Shown: one piece after another, positions 23,779-36,700 of the stretch
Numbering within the stretch: position 1 is the stretch's first letter
How the letters are laid out: each line of letters starts with the position of its first letter
NCBI GenBank assembly: GCA_020541285.1
Contig: CP047043.1
Coordinates: 1-64,000, forward strand
Direction: 5' to 3'
Source: Candidatus Gillettellia adelgis
Lineage (GTDB): Bacteria; Pseudomonadota; Gammaproteobacteria; Enterobacterales; Enterobacteriaceae
DNA length: 64,000 bases
Notes under the pieces: model-generated
Seen by the model: the letters and a program-made list of their open reading frames with translations, nothing else
What the model was told of the DNA's origin: nothing
Databases searched by the model: none
Position numbers and translations under genes: made by a program

Positions 23779-25211
23779 ATGTCTGCTGCCTTATATAATA
23801 TCACGAAAGTCATTGAGCACCGCCAGCATATTTTACCATTTTTGTTAAACAAGTATGTTTTAGTTGATGGCATACTTGAGCACTCAATAGACAAAAATAT
23901 CTTCATTCAGTGTAATTATCTGCATCAAATAGTGGAGATAACTGATTTATTGAAAAATATGCACGCTGCTGATGTAGCGGATCTATTGGTAATATTATTC
24001 CAAGATGCACAATGGTCAGTATGGCAACTGATAGATAATGCTAGACGTGGATGCGTATTGGTGGAGGTAATGGACCTAGTTTTAGCTAATTTAACTAAAG
24101 ATATAAGTGCGCAAGATTTGCTTGATGCAATTAACATCCTAAATATTAGTACACAAGCTTATTTAGCGATATATTTAGCGAATCACTTAATGAAAAAATT
24201 GTTAATTTTTTGGAATCAGAGCAATGTTTTTGGTTACGCAGAATGAATCATTCTTGCAAAGATGCCGTGAGCTCTATAATGACCTGTGAATTACTTACAG
24301 TACGACCAGATGTGACTATTGGTGCTATTCAGCGCTTTTTACGCATGCGTAATACTATACCAGATGCTACTGATAAATTATTTGTTACTGATCGACAAGA
24401 TATTTTTCTGGGTGCAGTACCACTGGCTGTACTATTGTTGAGTAATCCAGACACACAAGTATATGCGGTGATGGAGGATCATCTTATCTGCTTTCGACCA
24501 GAAGACAAGACTAACGAAGTAGTAGGAGCTTTTGAACGTTACAATCTAATCAGTGCTCCAGTTGTCGATGCTAAAAATAGGTTGATAGGCCGATTAACGA
24601 TCGGAGCAATACTTCACTTAATCAAGGAAGAAAATGATAGTAATTTACGTAGTGTTGGCGGATTCAGTGCAGACGAAGATGTCTTAGCTCCAGTTAACAA
24701 GGTAGTAAAAACACGCTGGACCTGGTTAGCGATTAACCTATGTACAGCGTTTATTGCCTCAAGGGTTATTGGGTTATTTGAACATACTATATCTCAATTA
24801 GTAGTGTTAGCCGCACTAATGCCGATTGTTGCTGGTATTGGTGGAAATACCGGTAATCAAACTATTACTATGATCGTCCGCGCAATAGCACTACACCAAA
24901 TTGAAATTAGTAATGTCTCACGTTTGTTGCTTAGAGAACTAGGTGTTGCCATTATTAATGGTTTTGTGTGGGGTGGAACGATGGGTGTAATTACATGGCT
25001 ACTATATGATGATTTAGCAATGGGTGGGGTAATAATGCTGGCAATGATCCTAAATTTGCTTGTGGCAGCAATAATGGGAGTGGTGATTCCAATAGCTATG
25101 ATGAAACTAGGTTGTGATCCAGCAGTCGGCTCTAGCGTCTTGATTACTGCGTTGACTGATATCGGTGGTTTCTTTATATTCCTGAGTCTTGCGACGTTAT
25201 TTTTGTTATAA
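23779..25211 (+). pseudogene. mgtE: MgtE-type magnesium transporter, split by a frameshift
   Basis: Two overlapping frames together make one MgtE. The first (from ATG 23779, MSAALYNITKVIE, to TGA at 24244-24246) carries the cytoplasmic N domain with HAADVADLLVILF. The second (open from 24150 to 25211) carries the CBS pair (TCELLTVRPDVT; FERYNLISAPVVDAKNRLIGRLT) and the C-terminal channel domain with about five membrane segments (VLAALMPIVAGIGGNTGNQT; MKLGCDPAVGSSVLITALTDIGGF). The second frame is one base back from the first, so a -1 shift between 24150 and 24243 would restore it. An A6 run (24193-24198) and a T6 run (24206-24211) lie in that overlap. The channel domain is otherwise undamaged, so the break is recent or bypassed by slippage. 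Confidence 0.8.
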
Positions 25212-27563
25212 ATTCACCCTTAAATATATTATATACGACATTGAGTAAGAAGTGATGGTACAATGTTTTTATCGATTATTTTGTTTAATAGGACTGTAAA
25301 TATTTAATCTTCAATGTTAAGCATATTGCAGTAGCACTACAATGGCTTCTTAAAATATGGTATACTTGAATCTAGTAATCAGGATAATCTTTAATGAGTA
25401 TATATCTGAACTTTTATGGTAATAATTCACAAAGATATGATCTAAATTTTATTTATTTTTTTGAAAATCAATTTATTAAAAATAAATAATAAATTAATTT
25501 CAAACCGTAGGATTAATAGTCTTGCTCTCCGTGTCTTCTCGTATATGTTTGTATTTATCTTGAATATTCATGAACATATTGTAATAATTTCTTGGGCTAT
25601 AAAGAATTTTATTTAGTAAAACGCTAATATAATTTATTAGTATTATGTTTATAAACTCTTTATCTGTTTTCATGAAAAACAGCGATTTATATTATATTTG
25701 ACGTGATACTATAATAGTATAATGATTATAAATATTTTTTTATTATTCAGAGGATTTGATGATTTCTATTAAGTCTCATGCTCAAGGGTTCTGTTATATG
25801 ATGTGTTTCTTTAACACTTTTATGTTTGGCGGTAACTGTAATGAGTGCTTTATTGTTAAGCGTGTTATTTTGAGGAAATAACTTTATTGTTCCCGATAAA
25901 TTCATGCAGTATTGTACTTCTTTAAGTGTACGTAATAATATATTACTATATATAATATAGTATGATTCTTATAAACTAAATACCCAAAGATAATTGATGC
26001 TTTACATGTGTATTTCTGTGTTTATATGTTTTAGGCCTAATAGCACTTACTGATGTTTTATTGTTACATACATTCAAGATCACTATTAGTTCTGTTAACA
26101 TACAGAATAGTGGATATAATATTTGTAGCGTTTATGGAGACGCTACTAGCGTTTCAAATTATTTTATTAATGTGTTAAAATTCTTTATCTATCATACAGA
26201 TGATCTACTGAATTAAACTGTTAGTAATAGTTATTTTGATAAATTTTAAAATTCAAAATAGCTATGCAACTAGAGATTGCCTAGTAGTTTACTGGTTACT
26301 AGATATTATGTATTTCACTTAATTTAAAAATCAAGATTTTATTTTATAATTTTAGTTCCCAAGTAAAATTATATATTCTATATATCGTATGTTCTATATA
26401 GAGATATGTTTTTTAAAATATTTACGGCAAGTATAACGATACTTTTGCTCTATTAGATAAAAGTGAAGCATAAAGAGATTTATAGTAAAATGATTTATTT
26501 ATAGTTTTAGCTTCTGCTGTGTGTGGAATATTTATTTATATAGCAATAAATATTGAGTATTATAATGTAAAAATAAATACTTTTCGATAGTTTATTGATA
26601 TCTATTATACTATAAATACTAATAAGTATTCGTAATCTTTTTGCCTTAGTTAAGTATTAATTTAAATTTAGAGAGTGACAAATTTCATCTTTAAGGTTTA
26701 ATTTTTCTCTAATAATAAATAACACATAAGTTGATTTCTAATCAGTGTTTTCTTATGAGTGTTCTCTCAAAATCATCAGTATCACAGACGTAATATAGCA
26801 GAAATAATATAATTTTAATTGCTAAAATAAATTATAAATAATGATTGTTTAAAAATATAAATAAATATTAAATTTGATACTTAAATTTATCATCTAAATA
26901 TATATAAGATGAATTTAAGGTAGTGATTTTAGCGTTAATTAATTTTTAACGTATAAGTTTATCGTAAATGATCTTGTGATCAACTTTAGTAGATAATTGT
27001 TATGAATGTATCCCTTTGTAAATGAGAGAACTAATCTTGTTGGTATATTACTTTGTCGAATTATTTTAATGGTAAAATGTTATGGTTTACTATCACATAC
27101 GTCACATGCAAGATAAGATTTAGCGTAATACGCGGATATTATCTAGTGAGTATCGTGGCATTTTCTTTGAATTCTAAGTAATGTATTGCATAAAAGTAAC
27201 GTATAAGAAGATGTTAGGTTATCTAGTGTTTTAAAGGTGCGATAAGATGTCTCATTAGTAATTAGTGTTTCAAATATCACAACATCTATTTATACATAGA
27301 GATGTGTATAATATTTTTTAATATATAAAGATATATAATGTTTTGTATTAAAAAACTCCGTCAAATTTTAGCAAAGTATCGCGGTATCTGCTTGTTTACT
27401 GTGATTAAAATCAAAATAAGCATGGTTATAACATTAATAGCCTTGATCTCTAAAAATCAAAAATTCTTATAAAGATTGATCTGGTTATTAGCAGCAATTA
27501 TCCTAATGTATTATTTAATTTTTATTTTTATATGAGTTGAAAGGTAAACATCGTAAGGTGCGT
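25212..27563. other. Spacer between mgtE and the nupC upstream palindrome
   Basis: About 2.35 kb of AT-rich sequence in which no gene or relic was recognised. Confidence 0.55.
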
Positions 27564-27615
27564 ATCATACACTGCATCCCATAATACTGCAGTATTATGG
27601 GATGCAGTGTATGAT
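27564..27615. repeat. Perfect 52-bp palindrome with no spacer
   Basis: The half-site runs from ATCATACACTGCATCC through CATAATACTG, and the second half is its exact reverse complement, meeting at CTGCAG. The flanking bases do not pair. It ends 117 bp before the nupC ATG. It has no unpaired loop and no T-run, so it is not a typical terminator. Confidence 0.93.
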
Positions 27616-27732
27616 TTACCATGAATCTTAGAGAATAAACATAAGTATAGGTTCTACCCCGTCCGGGTTCTTTAAGATCATTAAGCATAGGCTTGTCTTC
27701 AAAATTTTACTAGCCTCAAATTTGGAGAAAAA

Positions 27733-28920
27733 ATGTCCTCCATTACACATTTTATTTTAGCCTTAATAGTAGTAGTATTTTTAGCATTGTTAATTTGCCA
27801 AGATCGTAAAAGCATCCATATTAACTACATAGTTCAATTGTTAATTATTGAAATACTGTTGGCTTATTTTCTTTTGCACTCAACAGTAGGTTTAGTTTGT
27901 ATAAAAGAGGTCACAGAATTATTTAAAAAATTGCTAGGATTTGCAGGGCAAGGTGCTGACTTTGTATTTGGTGGTATGTCTGAAAAAAACTTAGCATTCT
28001 TTTTTCTTAGAGTCCTCTGTCCTATTGTGTTTATTTCCGTTGTTATCGGCATATTGCAATATATTAAGGTGTTGCCATATGTTATTCGGATTATCGGTAC
28101 TATACTATCAAAAGTAAATGGTATGGGTAAGTTAGAATCATTTAATGCTGTTAGTTCTTTAATTTTTGGTCAATCTGAAAATTTTATTGCTTATAAGAAT
28201 ATTCTCAGCAATATATCAGAAAAGCGTATGTACACTATGTCGATAACCGCGATGTCTACCACTTCTATGTCTATTGTTGGTTCTTATATGACAATGTTAG
28301 ATGCTAAGTTTGTTGTGGTAGCCTTGGTATTAAACATGTTTAGTACTTTTATTGTGCTATTATTAGTCAACCCTTATGATCTTAGTGCATCAGAAGATCT
28401 TGATTTGATAAATTTTTATCAAAGACAAAATTTCTTTGAAATGCTAAGTGAATATATTCTGACTGGTTTTAAAATAGCAATTATTATTGCAGCGATGCTG
28501 ATTGGTTTTATTGCCCTTCTTGCTGCGGTTAATGGTTTATTTATCGCTATATTTGGTGTGAGTTTTCAGAATGTTCTCGGTTATTGCTTCTATCCGTTCG
28601 CTTGGATTATAGGTGTGCCTAAACACGAAGCTTTACAGGTCGGTATGATTATGGCAATAAAGTTAGTTTCTAATGAATTTGTAGCAATGATGGAGTTACA
28701 GAACATATCTACTAAGCTATCAAGATATAGCAAAAGCATCCTATCCATATTTCTTGTATCTTTTGCTAACTTGTCTTCTATTGGTATTATATCTGGAGCA
28801 ATTAAAGGAATTAACGAACGTCAGGGTCGCGTAGTGACACGCTTTTCCATGAAACTAATATACTGCTCAACACTGGTTAGCATCCTGTCTTCTGCTGTAG
28901 CAGCTTTAGTGTTAAGTTAA
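27733..28920 (+). CDS. nupC: NupC, proton-coupled nucleoside transporter (CNT family)
   Basis: Inner-membrane importer of nucleosides. The product is 395 aa (E. coli 400) and collinear with E. coli NupC. The N-terminus is [17 protein letters not shown], followed by [19 protein letters not shown], then the substrate-site block [31 protein letters not shown], and [20 protein letters not shown]. Hydrophobic segments occur throughout. GGAG lies 7 nt before the ATG. Retention suggests that nucleosides are taken from the host or a partner symbiont. The same neighbourhood (nupC, Ala-tRNA, gltX, Val- and Lys-tRNAs) exists in E. coli. Confidence 0.97.
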   Translation: MSSITHFILALIVVVFLALLICQDRKSIHINYIVQLLIIEILLAYFLLHSTVGLVCIKEVTELFKKLLGFAGQGADFVFGGMSEKNLAFFFLRVLCPIVFISVVIGILQYIKVLPYVIRIIGTILSKVNGMGKLESFNAVSSLIFGQSENFIAYKNILSNISEKRMYTMSITAMSTTSMSIVGSYMTMLDAKFVVVALVLNMFSTFIVLLLVNPYDLSASEDLDLINFYQRQNFFEMLSEYILTGFKIAIIIAAMLIGFIALLAAVNGLFIAIFGVSFQNVLGYCFYPFAWIIGVPKHEALQVGMIMAIKLVSNEFVAMMELQNISTKLSRYSKSILSIFLVSFANLSSIGIISGAIKGINERQGRVVTRFSMKLIYCSTLVSILSSAVAALVLS

Positions 28921-30206
28921 TATCACAAACACCTACATTATAGTTGATTGCTTTCAGTATAGATTTTAACATATAGAGGTTTTGATAGATTTTGTGCAAT
29001 AATTATCATAGAATTTTTAATAATATCTTACAGATTGAAGATAGTGTGTTATGCATAAACGTTATGATTGATTCGGGGAGGTTCCTAGTGCTTTCCATGA
29101 TATTTTATTACTTTCAAACTTTACATCCAACTAAGATTCTAATTTATAAAAAAGTAGATAGGGCAATCTAGATGCTAATTATTATCGCGTAGTGTGCGCT
29201 AATTCGGCGGAACTAAAACCGCTGTATCGAAGATACAGCAGATCTTTTGTTAATTAAATAATTTTTAATGTTGATAAAAGAAGTGATTTTCAACAAAAAT
29301 ATATTTGTTTTTTAGATTATTAGGGTAGCTATATTGTTAGAAATATCGTATATATAATACGTAGATCATTATAATCTTCCTGATTTTTTCTAGGCTTATA
29401 GTCTAAAAATAGACAACTTACAACTACTATTTAAAGTTTTGCGTTGCATAAATACTATGCATACATAGTATGAGTATGTTGTTCATGGGTTATATTGTGG
29501 TTTTTATAATTTAGAGTAGTTTCTGAGAATATTGTAGACTGTATTGGTCTATTGTACTAGATAGCTACGATAGCTCAAACCATTATCAATTCCTATTGAA
29601 TGATTGATATAACAGCTTAAAATATTAATTTTTTATCATACATTTAACGACTACGTTAGTAGTTTGCAAAAAATATCCATAAAATCTTTCATAACTCTTA
29701 TGAGTTGTAGTGTTTTAGTATAAACCATGGAATCTTTATGTAAAGTTATAGCTTATTAGCATACAGATGATAGCTAACACATAAAATGTCTATACATTTT
29801 ATACAGAAGGTGATTTTGGTAAAGCATTAAAAGTTTCAGTGCTCAGGAGTCAGACGAGTCGTTTATACAATCATGTTTTTATGTCTATAGTGTAACATTC
29901 TAAGTTTTCCCATGGCTCATTTATGAAGACAGATTATACGCTTATAAAAAATAGTTGTTTAGCGATAAAATTCAGCACATGTAATGCTTAATACTATAGG
30001 TTATTAGGGTGTTGGTTGTTGCAGTATTTATGAGCTTAATAACAATAAAATTCAGGCAAAGAAATGCTTCAAGTTTTTTAACACAGCCTCTACATGCTAA
30101 GATATCAGGCTATTGAGCAGATGTTTAGTATGATCTTAGACAAAGACAATAAAAGCAATTGAATAAATTTACAATAAATAAAAGGAGCAAAAATATAGTT
30201 GATTAC
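28921..30206. other. Spacer between nupC and tRNA-Ala
   Basis: About 1.3 kb. Apart from the hairpin terminator at 29221-29248 I recognise nothing. Confidence 0.55.
29221..29248 (+). terminator. Putative terminator downstream of nupC
   Basis: Perfect 8-bp stem GCTGTATC/GATACAGC with a GAA loop, followed by AGATCTTTT. It is about 300 bp after nupC on the same strand, and a smaller GCGG/CCGC hairpin overlaps its left edge. Confidence 0.5.
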
Positions 30207-30282
30207 TGGTGGAGCTAAACGGGTTTGAACCGTCGACCTCTTGCATGCCATGCAAGTGCTCTTCCATCTGAGCTATAGCCCC
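30207..30282 (-). tRNA. tRNA-Ala (anticodon GGC)
   Basis: 76-nt cloverleaf on the minus strand with acceptor GGGGCTA/TAGCTCC, D arm AGCTCAGATGGAAGAGC, anticodon stem CTTGC/GCAAG around loop ATGGCAT, and T loop GTTCAAA. CCA is encoded. It is downstream of gltX on the same strand, as alaX/alaW are near gltX in E. coli. Confidence 0.96.
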
Positions 30283-30427
30283 ATACCATTATGAGAATGT
30301 TCTACAAATATTCTTATTGTATGGAATTTTAGATGCATGATTAATCGCTAAGTATATGTTTAATAAAACATTAAAGATTAAAAAGCAAATATACCGAATA
30401 TTTGAAACACAAACACAGAACAATATC

Positions 30428-31861
30428 TTATACAAGATTCTTCTGTGGGTAGTTAGGAGAGTTTGTGCGATTACTAATATAATCTAGCGCCATATCTATA
30501 CGCCGTAAAGAACGTGTTTTTCCGATTGTGTAGATCGTGACGTCTATACCAGGCGATTGCTTAGACCACGTAACTGCTACGCGAAGCGTCATACTAACAT
30601 TCCCTATACCTAATTCATTTTCTGTAGCTGTAATTATATTGTGTATATTTTTTTGTGTCCATAAGCAAAGTGTAGCTAGCTTAGCGCGCACCGATTCTAG
30701 TGCGGGTCTAACGACCGGACACAAGTACTGTTTAGCGATATCCGTATCAAATTTTTGGCAGTCTTCATAGAAATAACGACAAGATTCAGCCATTTCTTTT
30801 AAGGTTTTACAACGTTTTCGAAATAGTTTAACTATTTCTTTTAGTTGAGGGCCTTGACAGGTTTTGATGCCCAATTGCTCAATATGCCACATCAGATATA
30901 CTGCAACTTCTTGCGCGGGCATATGATTGATATAATATTGATTAAGCCATTGTAGTTTTTGAAGATTAAAGGTGCTAGCAGATTTACTAATCGAATCCAG
31001 CGTAAAGAGCGTTTTCATCTCATTGATAGAGAACACTTCTTGATTTCCATGCGACCATCCTAAACGCACTAAGTAATTTAGCAATGCTTGTGGTAGGTAT
31101 CCATTATCACGATATTGCATGACTCCTACTGCTCCGTGTCGTTTAGATAATTTTTTACCATCCTCGCCTAGGATCATTGAAACGTGTGCATATTCTGGTA
31201 TCGGTGCACCTAATGCTTGTAAGATATTAATTTGTCGAGGGGTATTATTAATGTGATCTTGGCCACGTATTACATGACTGATTTGCATATCCCAGTCGTC
31301 TATAACGACGCAAAAATTATAAGTGGGTGAGCCATTAGTACGTCGAATAATTAAATCATCTAGTTCACAATTTCTGAATTTGATTGTGCCACAAATTATA
31401 TCATTAAAAGCCACCGATCCTTCTTTGGGATTTCGAAAGCGTACTACATGCTGCATGTCGTCATTGTAGTTCAGTTGACTATTACGACAGTGACCATCAT
31501 AACGTGGTTTTTTACGCTGTATGATTTGTTGTTTACGCACTGTTTCTAAACGCGATTTTGAACAATAACATTTATAAGCTGTCCCCTTTTTTAACATATC
31601 ACTTATTACTAAGTTATAACGATTAAGGCGTTTACTCTGAAAGTAAGGTCCTTCATCATACTTTAGATTTAACCAATGCATGCTTGCTATAATTGTATCA
31701 ATTGCTTCCTGAGTGGAGCGTTCTAAATCAGTATCTTCGATACGCAGTATAAAATCTCCGTCTAGATGACGGCTAAATAGCCAAGAATATAGTGCAGTTC
31801 GTGCACTGCCAACGTGTAAATACCCAGTAGGACTCGGTGAGAAACGAGTTCTAATTTTCAT
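30428..31861 (-). CDS. gltX: Glutamyl-tRNA synthetase
   Basis: Class I synthetase charging tRNA-Glu. Starting at [18 protein letters not shown] the product is 477 aa (E. coli 471); an upstream in-frame ATG would add 19 residues with no family counterpart. The HIGH-type motif is LHVGSART and the KMSKS-type motif is [11 protein letters not shown]. The zinc-ligand cluster CYCSKSR with YDGHC is present, and [11 protein letters not shown] lies in the catalytic core. The ribosome binding site is weak. The tRNA-Ala gene follows 145 bp downstream. The Val-Lys tRNA pair lies upstream on the opposite strand, as in E. coli. Confidence 0.97.
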   Translation of the reverse strand: MKIRTRFSPSPTGYLHVGSARTALYSWLFSRHLDGDFILRIEDTDLERSTQEAIDTIIASMHWLNLKYDEGPYFQSKRLNRYNLVISDMLKKGTAYKCYCSKSRLETVRKQQIIQRKKPRYDGHCRNSQLNYNDDMQHVVRFRNPKEGSVAFNDIICGTIKFRNCELDDLIIRRTNGSPTYNFCVVIDDWDMQISHVIRGQDHINNTPRQINILQALGAPIPEYAHVSMILGEDGKKLSKRHGAVGVMQYRDNGYLPQALLNYLVRLGWSHGNQEVFSINEMKTLFTLDSISKSASTFNLQKLQWLNQYYINHMPAQEVAVYLMWHIEQLGIKTCQGPQLKEIVKLFRKRCKTLKEMAESCRYFYEDCQKFDTDIAKQYLCPVVRPALESVRAKLATLCLWTQKNIHNIITATENELGIGNVSMTLRVAVTWSKQSPGIDVTIYTIGKTRSLRRIDMALDYISNRTNSPNYPQKNLV

Positions 31862-32097
31862 TAGATTAAGCGCCTTTTTGCGCAACATGTCTGGGTAATT
31901 ACCAGAAGTTGCTCGCAATTAATAAGTGAATAATATTGTATCACAACAGGTATATTTCTTAGCACTGATGTAGTATTTTCTGTTCTCTGCATTATTCTTC
32001 AAATAATTTGCTTTACAAAAGACATGCTTGTATTAATGACAGCTATTATACTACTAATATAGTTTTATATTATACTTTTAAAGTCTATTAAAAACTA

Positions 32098-32125
32098 TTG
32101 ACTCATTTTAAACTACCCCTATAAT
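32098..32125 (+). promoter_or_regulatory. Sigma-70 promoter of the tRNA-Val/tRNA-Lys unit
   Basis: TTGACT (32098-32103), a 16-bp spacer, then a perfect TATAAT (32120-32125), which ends 16 bp before the mature 5' end of tRNA-Val. Confidence 0.75.
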
Positions 32126-32141
32126 ATTAGGGTAGCAGATC

Positions 32142-32217
32142 GGGTGATTAGCTCAGTTGGTAGAGCACCTTCTTTACACGGAGGGGGTCGGCGGTTCAAG
32201 CCCGTCATCACCTACCA
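32142..32217 (+). tRNA. tRNA-Val (anticodon TAC)
   Basis: 76-nt cloverleaf: acceptor GGGTGAT/ATCACCT, anticodon stem CCTTC/GGAGG with loop TTTACAC, T arm GGCGGTTCAAGCCCGTC, encoded CCA. It lies 7 nt before tRNA-Lys, one copy each where E. coli has valUXY-lysV. Confidence 0.96.
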
Positions 32218-32224
32218 TTTCTCT

Positions 32225-32297
32225 GGGTCGTTAGCTCAGTTGGTAGAGCAGTTGACTTTTAATCAATTGGTCGCAGGTTCGAATCCTGCACGACCCA
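32225..32297 (+). tRNA. tRNA-Lys (anticodon TTT), CCA not encoded
   Basis: Acceptor GGGTCGT/ACGACCC, anticodon loop CTTTTAA, T arm GCAGGTTCGAATCCTGC. The discriminator A is followed by TAA in place of CCA, so the end must be added by tRNA nucleotidyltransferase. Confidence 0.95.
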
Positions 32298-33040
32298 TAA
32301 ATTCTAGAGACAAAGACGTAGTATTTGTCTGAAGAATAGCACTCCGTAATTTCTATAAAATAGAATAATTCTTGATAATTATTAAGTCATGTATTGCTTG
32401 TTTGGAGAAACGTATGTATTTAAAGTCTGTAACCCTATGTTAATTAGCCTTATATATGCGGTTATTATACTAAATATGATTGTCTTTATATACTGTGTAA
32501 GCTCTGAGCAATCCATGCACTGCATGTCTCAATATCAGTGTATGACTTAGAATCAGTATATGCTGTGTGTACTGTTTTTTCTTGTTGTTATTGTAGTGTA
32601 ATTCAAGTAATATGAAGTGTATAGACCTTTTATTGTAGTTGAATGAGAGATTTTTGCTATTGATAATAGAAGATTTCTCTAATGTCTTCGATGTTATGTG
32701 TACACAGTATTTACTGGTGACATAAGATACAATGAGTTTATTTGTAAACTACACGTAAGTCTTAGACTGCTAAGTGGTTATTTTTGTAGCATTTTGAGAA
32801 ATACATAAACACATGCTATTTATTCCTAATATTTATTGATTGAGTATTTTAATCAATAAAATTAAAGACTATTTACACCTCCTTTCTGCAGTTTTAGATA
32901 TCATAAAATTTATATACAGGTTTATAAATGAGTGCTATGTTTATTTAGAATATAATTGATTTTGTGACTGCGATATAATAATATAGTTACTTATGTATAC
33001 TTGAACAAGTATACCAAGGTATCTTACAACGTATTAAAAA
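32298..33040. other. Spacer between tRNA-Lys and rpiA
   Basis: About 740 bp. serA, which follows rpiA in E. coli, was considered here and not found. An 8-bp hairpin (GTATACTT/AAGTATAC, 32995-33014) lies just downstream of rpiA without a clear U-run. Confidence 0.55.
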
Positions 33041-33700
33041 TCATAAAATAACTTCTTTAACACCATTTTTTGTACATACTAAAGCTACGTCAGCGCAACG
33101 GTTAGCGAATAAACCAACTGTGACTACACCGGCGATCTGGTTAACCTGGTTTTCTAATGCCACAGCATCTGTAATCATTAAGTGATAGACATCAAGAATT
33201 ACATTGCCATTATCGGTTATAACATTCTGACGATACTTTGGTGTACCACCAAGCTTCACCAGCTCGCGAGCTACATAGGATCGCGCCATTGGGATTACTT
33301 CTACTGGTACTGGGCGCTTTCCTAGTATATTGACTTTTTTGGTAATATCAACAATACAGATAAATTTATGCGAGATTGCAGCAAGCACTTTTTCACGTGT
33401 GAGTGCTGCACCACCACCTTTAATCATTTGCATGTAATCGTTAATTTCATCTGCGCCGTCAACATAGATATCTAATGAATCGATTTCGTTGGTGTCAAAA
33501 ACAGAGATACCGAGATTCTTCAGTTTAGCAGTAGACGTATGAGAACTGGACAGCACGCCTTCTATTTTGTGCTTTATAGAGCCTAGCGCATCAATAAAAT
33601 AGCTAGCAGTCGAACCGGTACCAACTCCAACAAGAGTACCTGGCATTACGTATTTAAGTGCTGCCCAACCTACTGCTTTTTTCATTTCATCTTGTGTCAT
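33041..33700 (-). CDS. rpiA: Ribose-5-phosphate isomerase A
   Basis: Interconverts ribose 5-phosphate and ribulose 5-phosphate. From ATG ([18 protein letters not shown]) the product is 219 aa, exactly the E. coli length; a start 6 codons upstream is less likely. Substrate-binding blocks are [40 protein letters not shown], and LGGTPKYRQ further on. AAGAGA lies just upstream. With rpe it keeps the non-oxidative pentose phosphate branch supplied. Confidence 0.97.
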   Translation of the reverse strand: MTQDEMKKAVGWAALKYVMPGTLVGVGTGSTASYFIDALGSIKHKIEGVLSSSHTSTAKLKNLGISVFDTNEIDSLDIYVDGADEINDYMQMIKGGGAALTREKVLAAISHKFICIVDITKKVNILGKRPVPVEVIPMARSYVARELVKLGGTPKYRQNVITDNGNVILDVYHLMITDAVALENQVNQIAGVVTVGLFANRCADVALVCTKNGVKEVIL

Positions 33701-36700
33701 AATGTATCTCTTTCCCATTTTAACTTGTAGATATGATAGGGTAAGACTTGACTGCTTATTAAAGTAGAATTACCGTCCTTATTCTGAATCTATATTTTAG
33801 TTCACCATGGGAAGACTTTTTCACGATTTTTATTTACAAGATCTACAAATTCGGTATAATTATTGTTAATTTAATATAAAAGATTTTTGTTTTTAAAACA
33901 TACTTCAATGAGTAGTATATTAACGTTAGTTAATACGTAATCGTAGTGTTCATTGCTTGTGTGAATTTTATATCACGCAGTTTTATATACTAAATAGTAT
34001 GCAATTCATTTGACTCAATAATGTTATTAATTTTTGTATAATACATGCTACTATACAATAGTGAATAACTAATTCTGGTGTATACAATATGATTATAAAA
34101 GTGTATTGTCTTAGACAATACTGTTAAAATAACTATTCCTAATTGTATAACTAGCGTTGTTGATTAACAACCTGATTACTTGTTGTTGCTTTTAGTAAAA
34201 TGCCTAAGAATTATTAGACATTTAAACCTATATGATACCCGATAAGATGTGCACAGAAAGTGGTATGACTATGATAAAGTAATTAGTGCATTGAATATTT
34301 ACGACACCTGCTATAAGCAATAATTTTTAAGATTTTCCCAAATATAACAGACATAATATAATTATTGGTTACATCATATAATTTTAATTGATGTACGCTG
34401 ATTATGTTACTAGGTGTATACATGATGTTTTACTTATTTTTAGTTATTAGTTTGTATAAGACTTGAAAGTGTTATAAAATTGAAGATTATATTCTAGTTT
34501 AGCATATGTGTCCGCATGATTTAAATCACTCCCTGAGTTGCGCTACTTAACTATTTTTTAAAATTTAACATATACCATTTGGTATATGTTATTGCGTATG
34601 TTTTTGTGATGGCATTTAATAATATAAGTCTAAAGTTTGTTGATAGTATCAAATCTGTTTTTGAAATTTATAAATAATTTTCCTATTTTAGGCTATTATT
34701 TTAGCAGCAATATTCGTTAACGTATACTGTTATTTTCTAATGATACTAGAGGTTTTGATATTCTATAAATATACACTGTGCATGACTAGCACAGAAAACT
34801 AGATTTTAAGTTTGTTCTGTAAACTTTATAGTGTGTAGAGTATTCTATAGTACTTGCGAAATCTAGCGCGATCGCCTGCGTCTGTTCTAAGGGTTGATTA
34901 ATAAATCTGGACAAATCTCTGGATGATTCGATTAGTTGTCTCTATACATAATATGTACCTTATTAAACTTAATATAATTGTATCATTATGATCTAATAGT
35001 TTAAAATATTAAGAATTGTACTGTATGAGCCGATGTAGAGATTATAGTGATGAGCGATCAGTTAGGAGTGTAATGCTTTTTTTAGAGAAATAACTACCCT
35101 AATAAACTACGTTCAATGTTTAGATTTAAACATCAATAGTCATGCATTGCAGTGCCGGTTTCATTTATACTCGGTTTTCGTGTACTTTGATTGTGTACAT
35201 TAAATATTATATTAAGCATGTAGTGTATTAGATTTGATGTTCTTTAATAGCTACTGTGGTAGATATGACGACATGAAGCATTGATACATCTTAATGTCAT
35301 ATTGTGAGCATGTTGGTTAAAAAATCGTCAAGTTAGTTGTACATCAAGATTATAAATATTTTAAAAGGGTCTAATTTCTATTTTAAAGAATATTTTGAAT
35401 TTAATAGGTTTAAGCATCACACTGTAAGTGTGATGGTAAGCCCGCAATAATTTTATTGCTCTTTAATACTAAGATCTCTCAATAAATGCTTAATAATTGA
35501 AGGATTAATATTTATAGATTTGTTCTGTTCTTTGTGTGTATAATATTAATCTCAGATTAGTGAAGTGTTTAATTTATATGTAAAAATCAATACTTTAACA
35601 ATTCGTAGATTCTTTCAGGCATCAAAGGTGAGGCTATCATCATAACTAATAGTGGCTATTATTATTGTTACTATATCGCGTTCGTCAATTTAGCAGTTAT
35701 GCAGACAAGATAGACGCTTTTAAGCGTATCATATTTTATTGTTTATAGTAGATTATATAAGAGTTATTATCCTAGTGCATGAATCATTAATAATACAATC
35801 TGGTAGTATAAGTGTATTGACGCACGTACTTTTAATAAACAAACGTTAATATACGGTATTATTCTTAATAAAGAATACTCGTGTGGATTATTTAACTAAT
35901 ATATTAAATAAGTCATTTATTTTTATCATCAATAAATCAAGCCTGATTTATTGATAATAAAAACTTGCTAGATTTAATTATTTAAAATTAATTACTATAA
36001 TCATTAAATGAGGTTAAAGTTCTAGTGTATTTCCATGAAAGTGTTATACGAAAATATTAAAATTATGTTTTACCTTTGATAAAAGTAAAAAAGAATTATT
36101 ATCAACTAAGATCATTATGTTGTAAGTAGTGATACCAATGAAAGTAATTGAGATATAAAATATTATGATGTTTTGTTATTGTTTTAACATGTATAACGTG
36201 TGATCAGACTTTGTCTGTTTGCGTGAATATTCAAAAATATAGATTAATTGTGTATTTAAACCTAATCAATAAAGATTTTTATCTTAGTATTTCCATGTTT
36301 CTTAACATATTATCTTGCAAGTTTGTTAAAATTTTATACATAAATCTTATGAATTACATAGTAAATAATTGAGTAGATTAATGTATTCTACAATATTAAT
36401 TATATAATTATATATAATTATATATAATAATTCATTAAATGATAATGATTTCGCTAGAATAAGTTCATTTTATAAATGGTATCTTATATACTTTTCTAAT
36501 TATATAAGATATTTTAGAATTTTATAAACAATAAAAATGAGAGCAAGAATAATAAGTTTTAAAATGGTTATCAACGCTATATATCTGACACAAAAAGCAA
36601 AAATTGACATGCGGCTACCTGTTAGATAGAGACAATTTAGATAGTATATGTAGATACATGGTATTTTCAAAACATACTGGATAGTTATATATGCGTAGCA

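Noticed and set aside
32144-32332. 62-codon open frame over the tRNA-Val/tRNA-Lys region
   Set aside because: It is a translation of two tRNA genes in series, not a protein gene.
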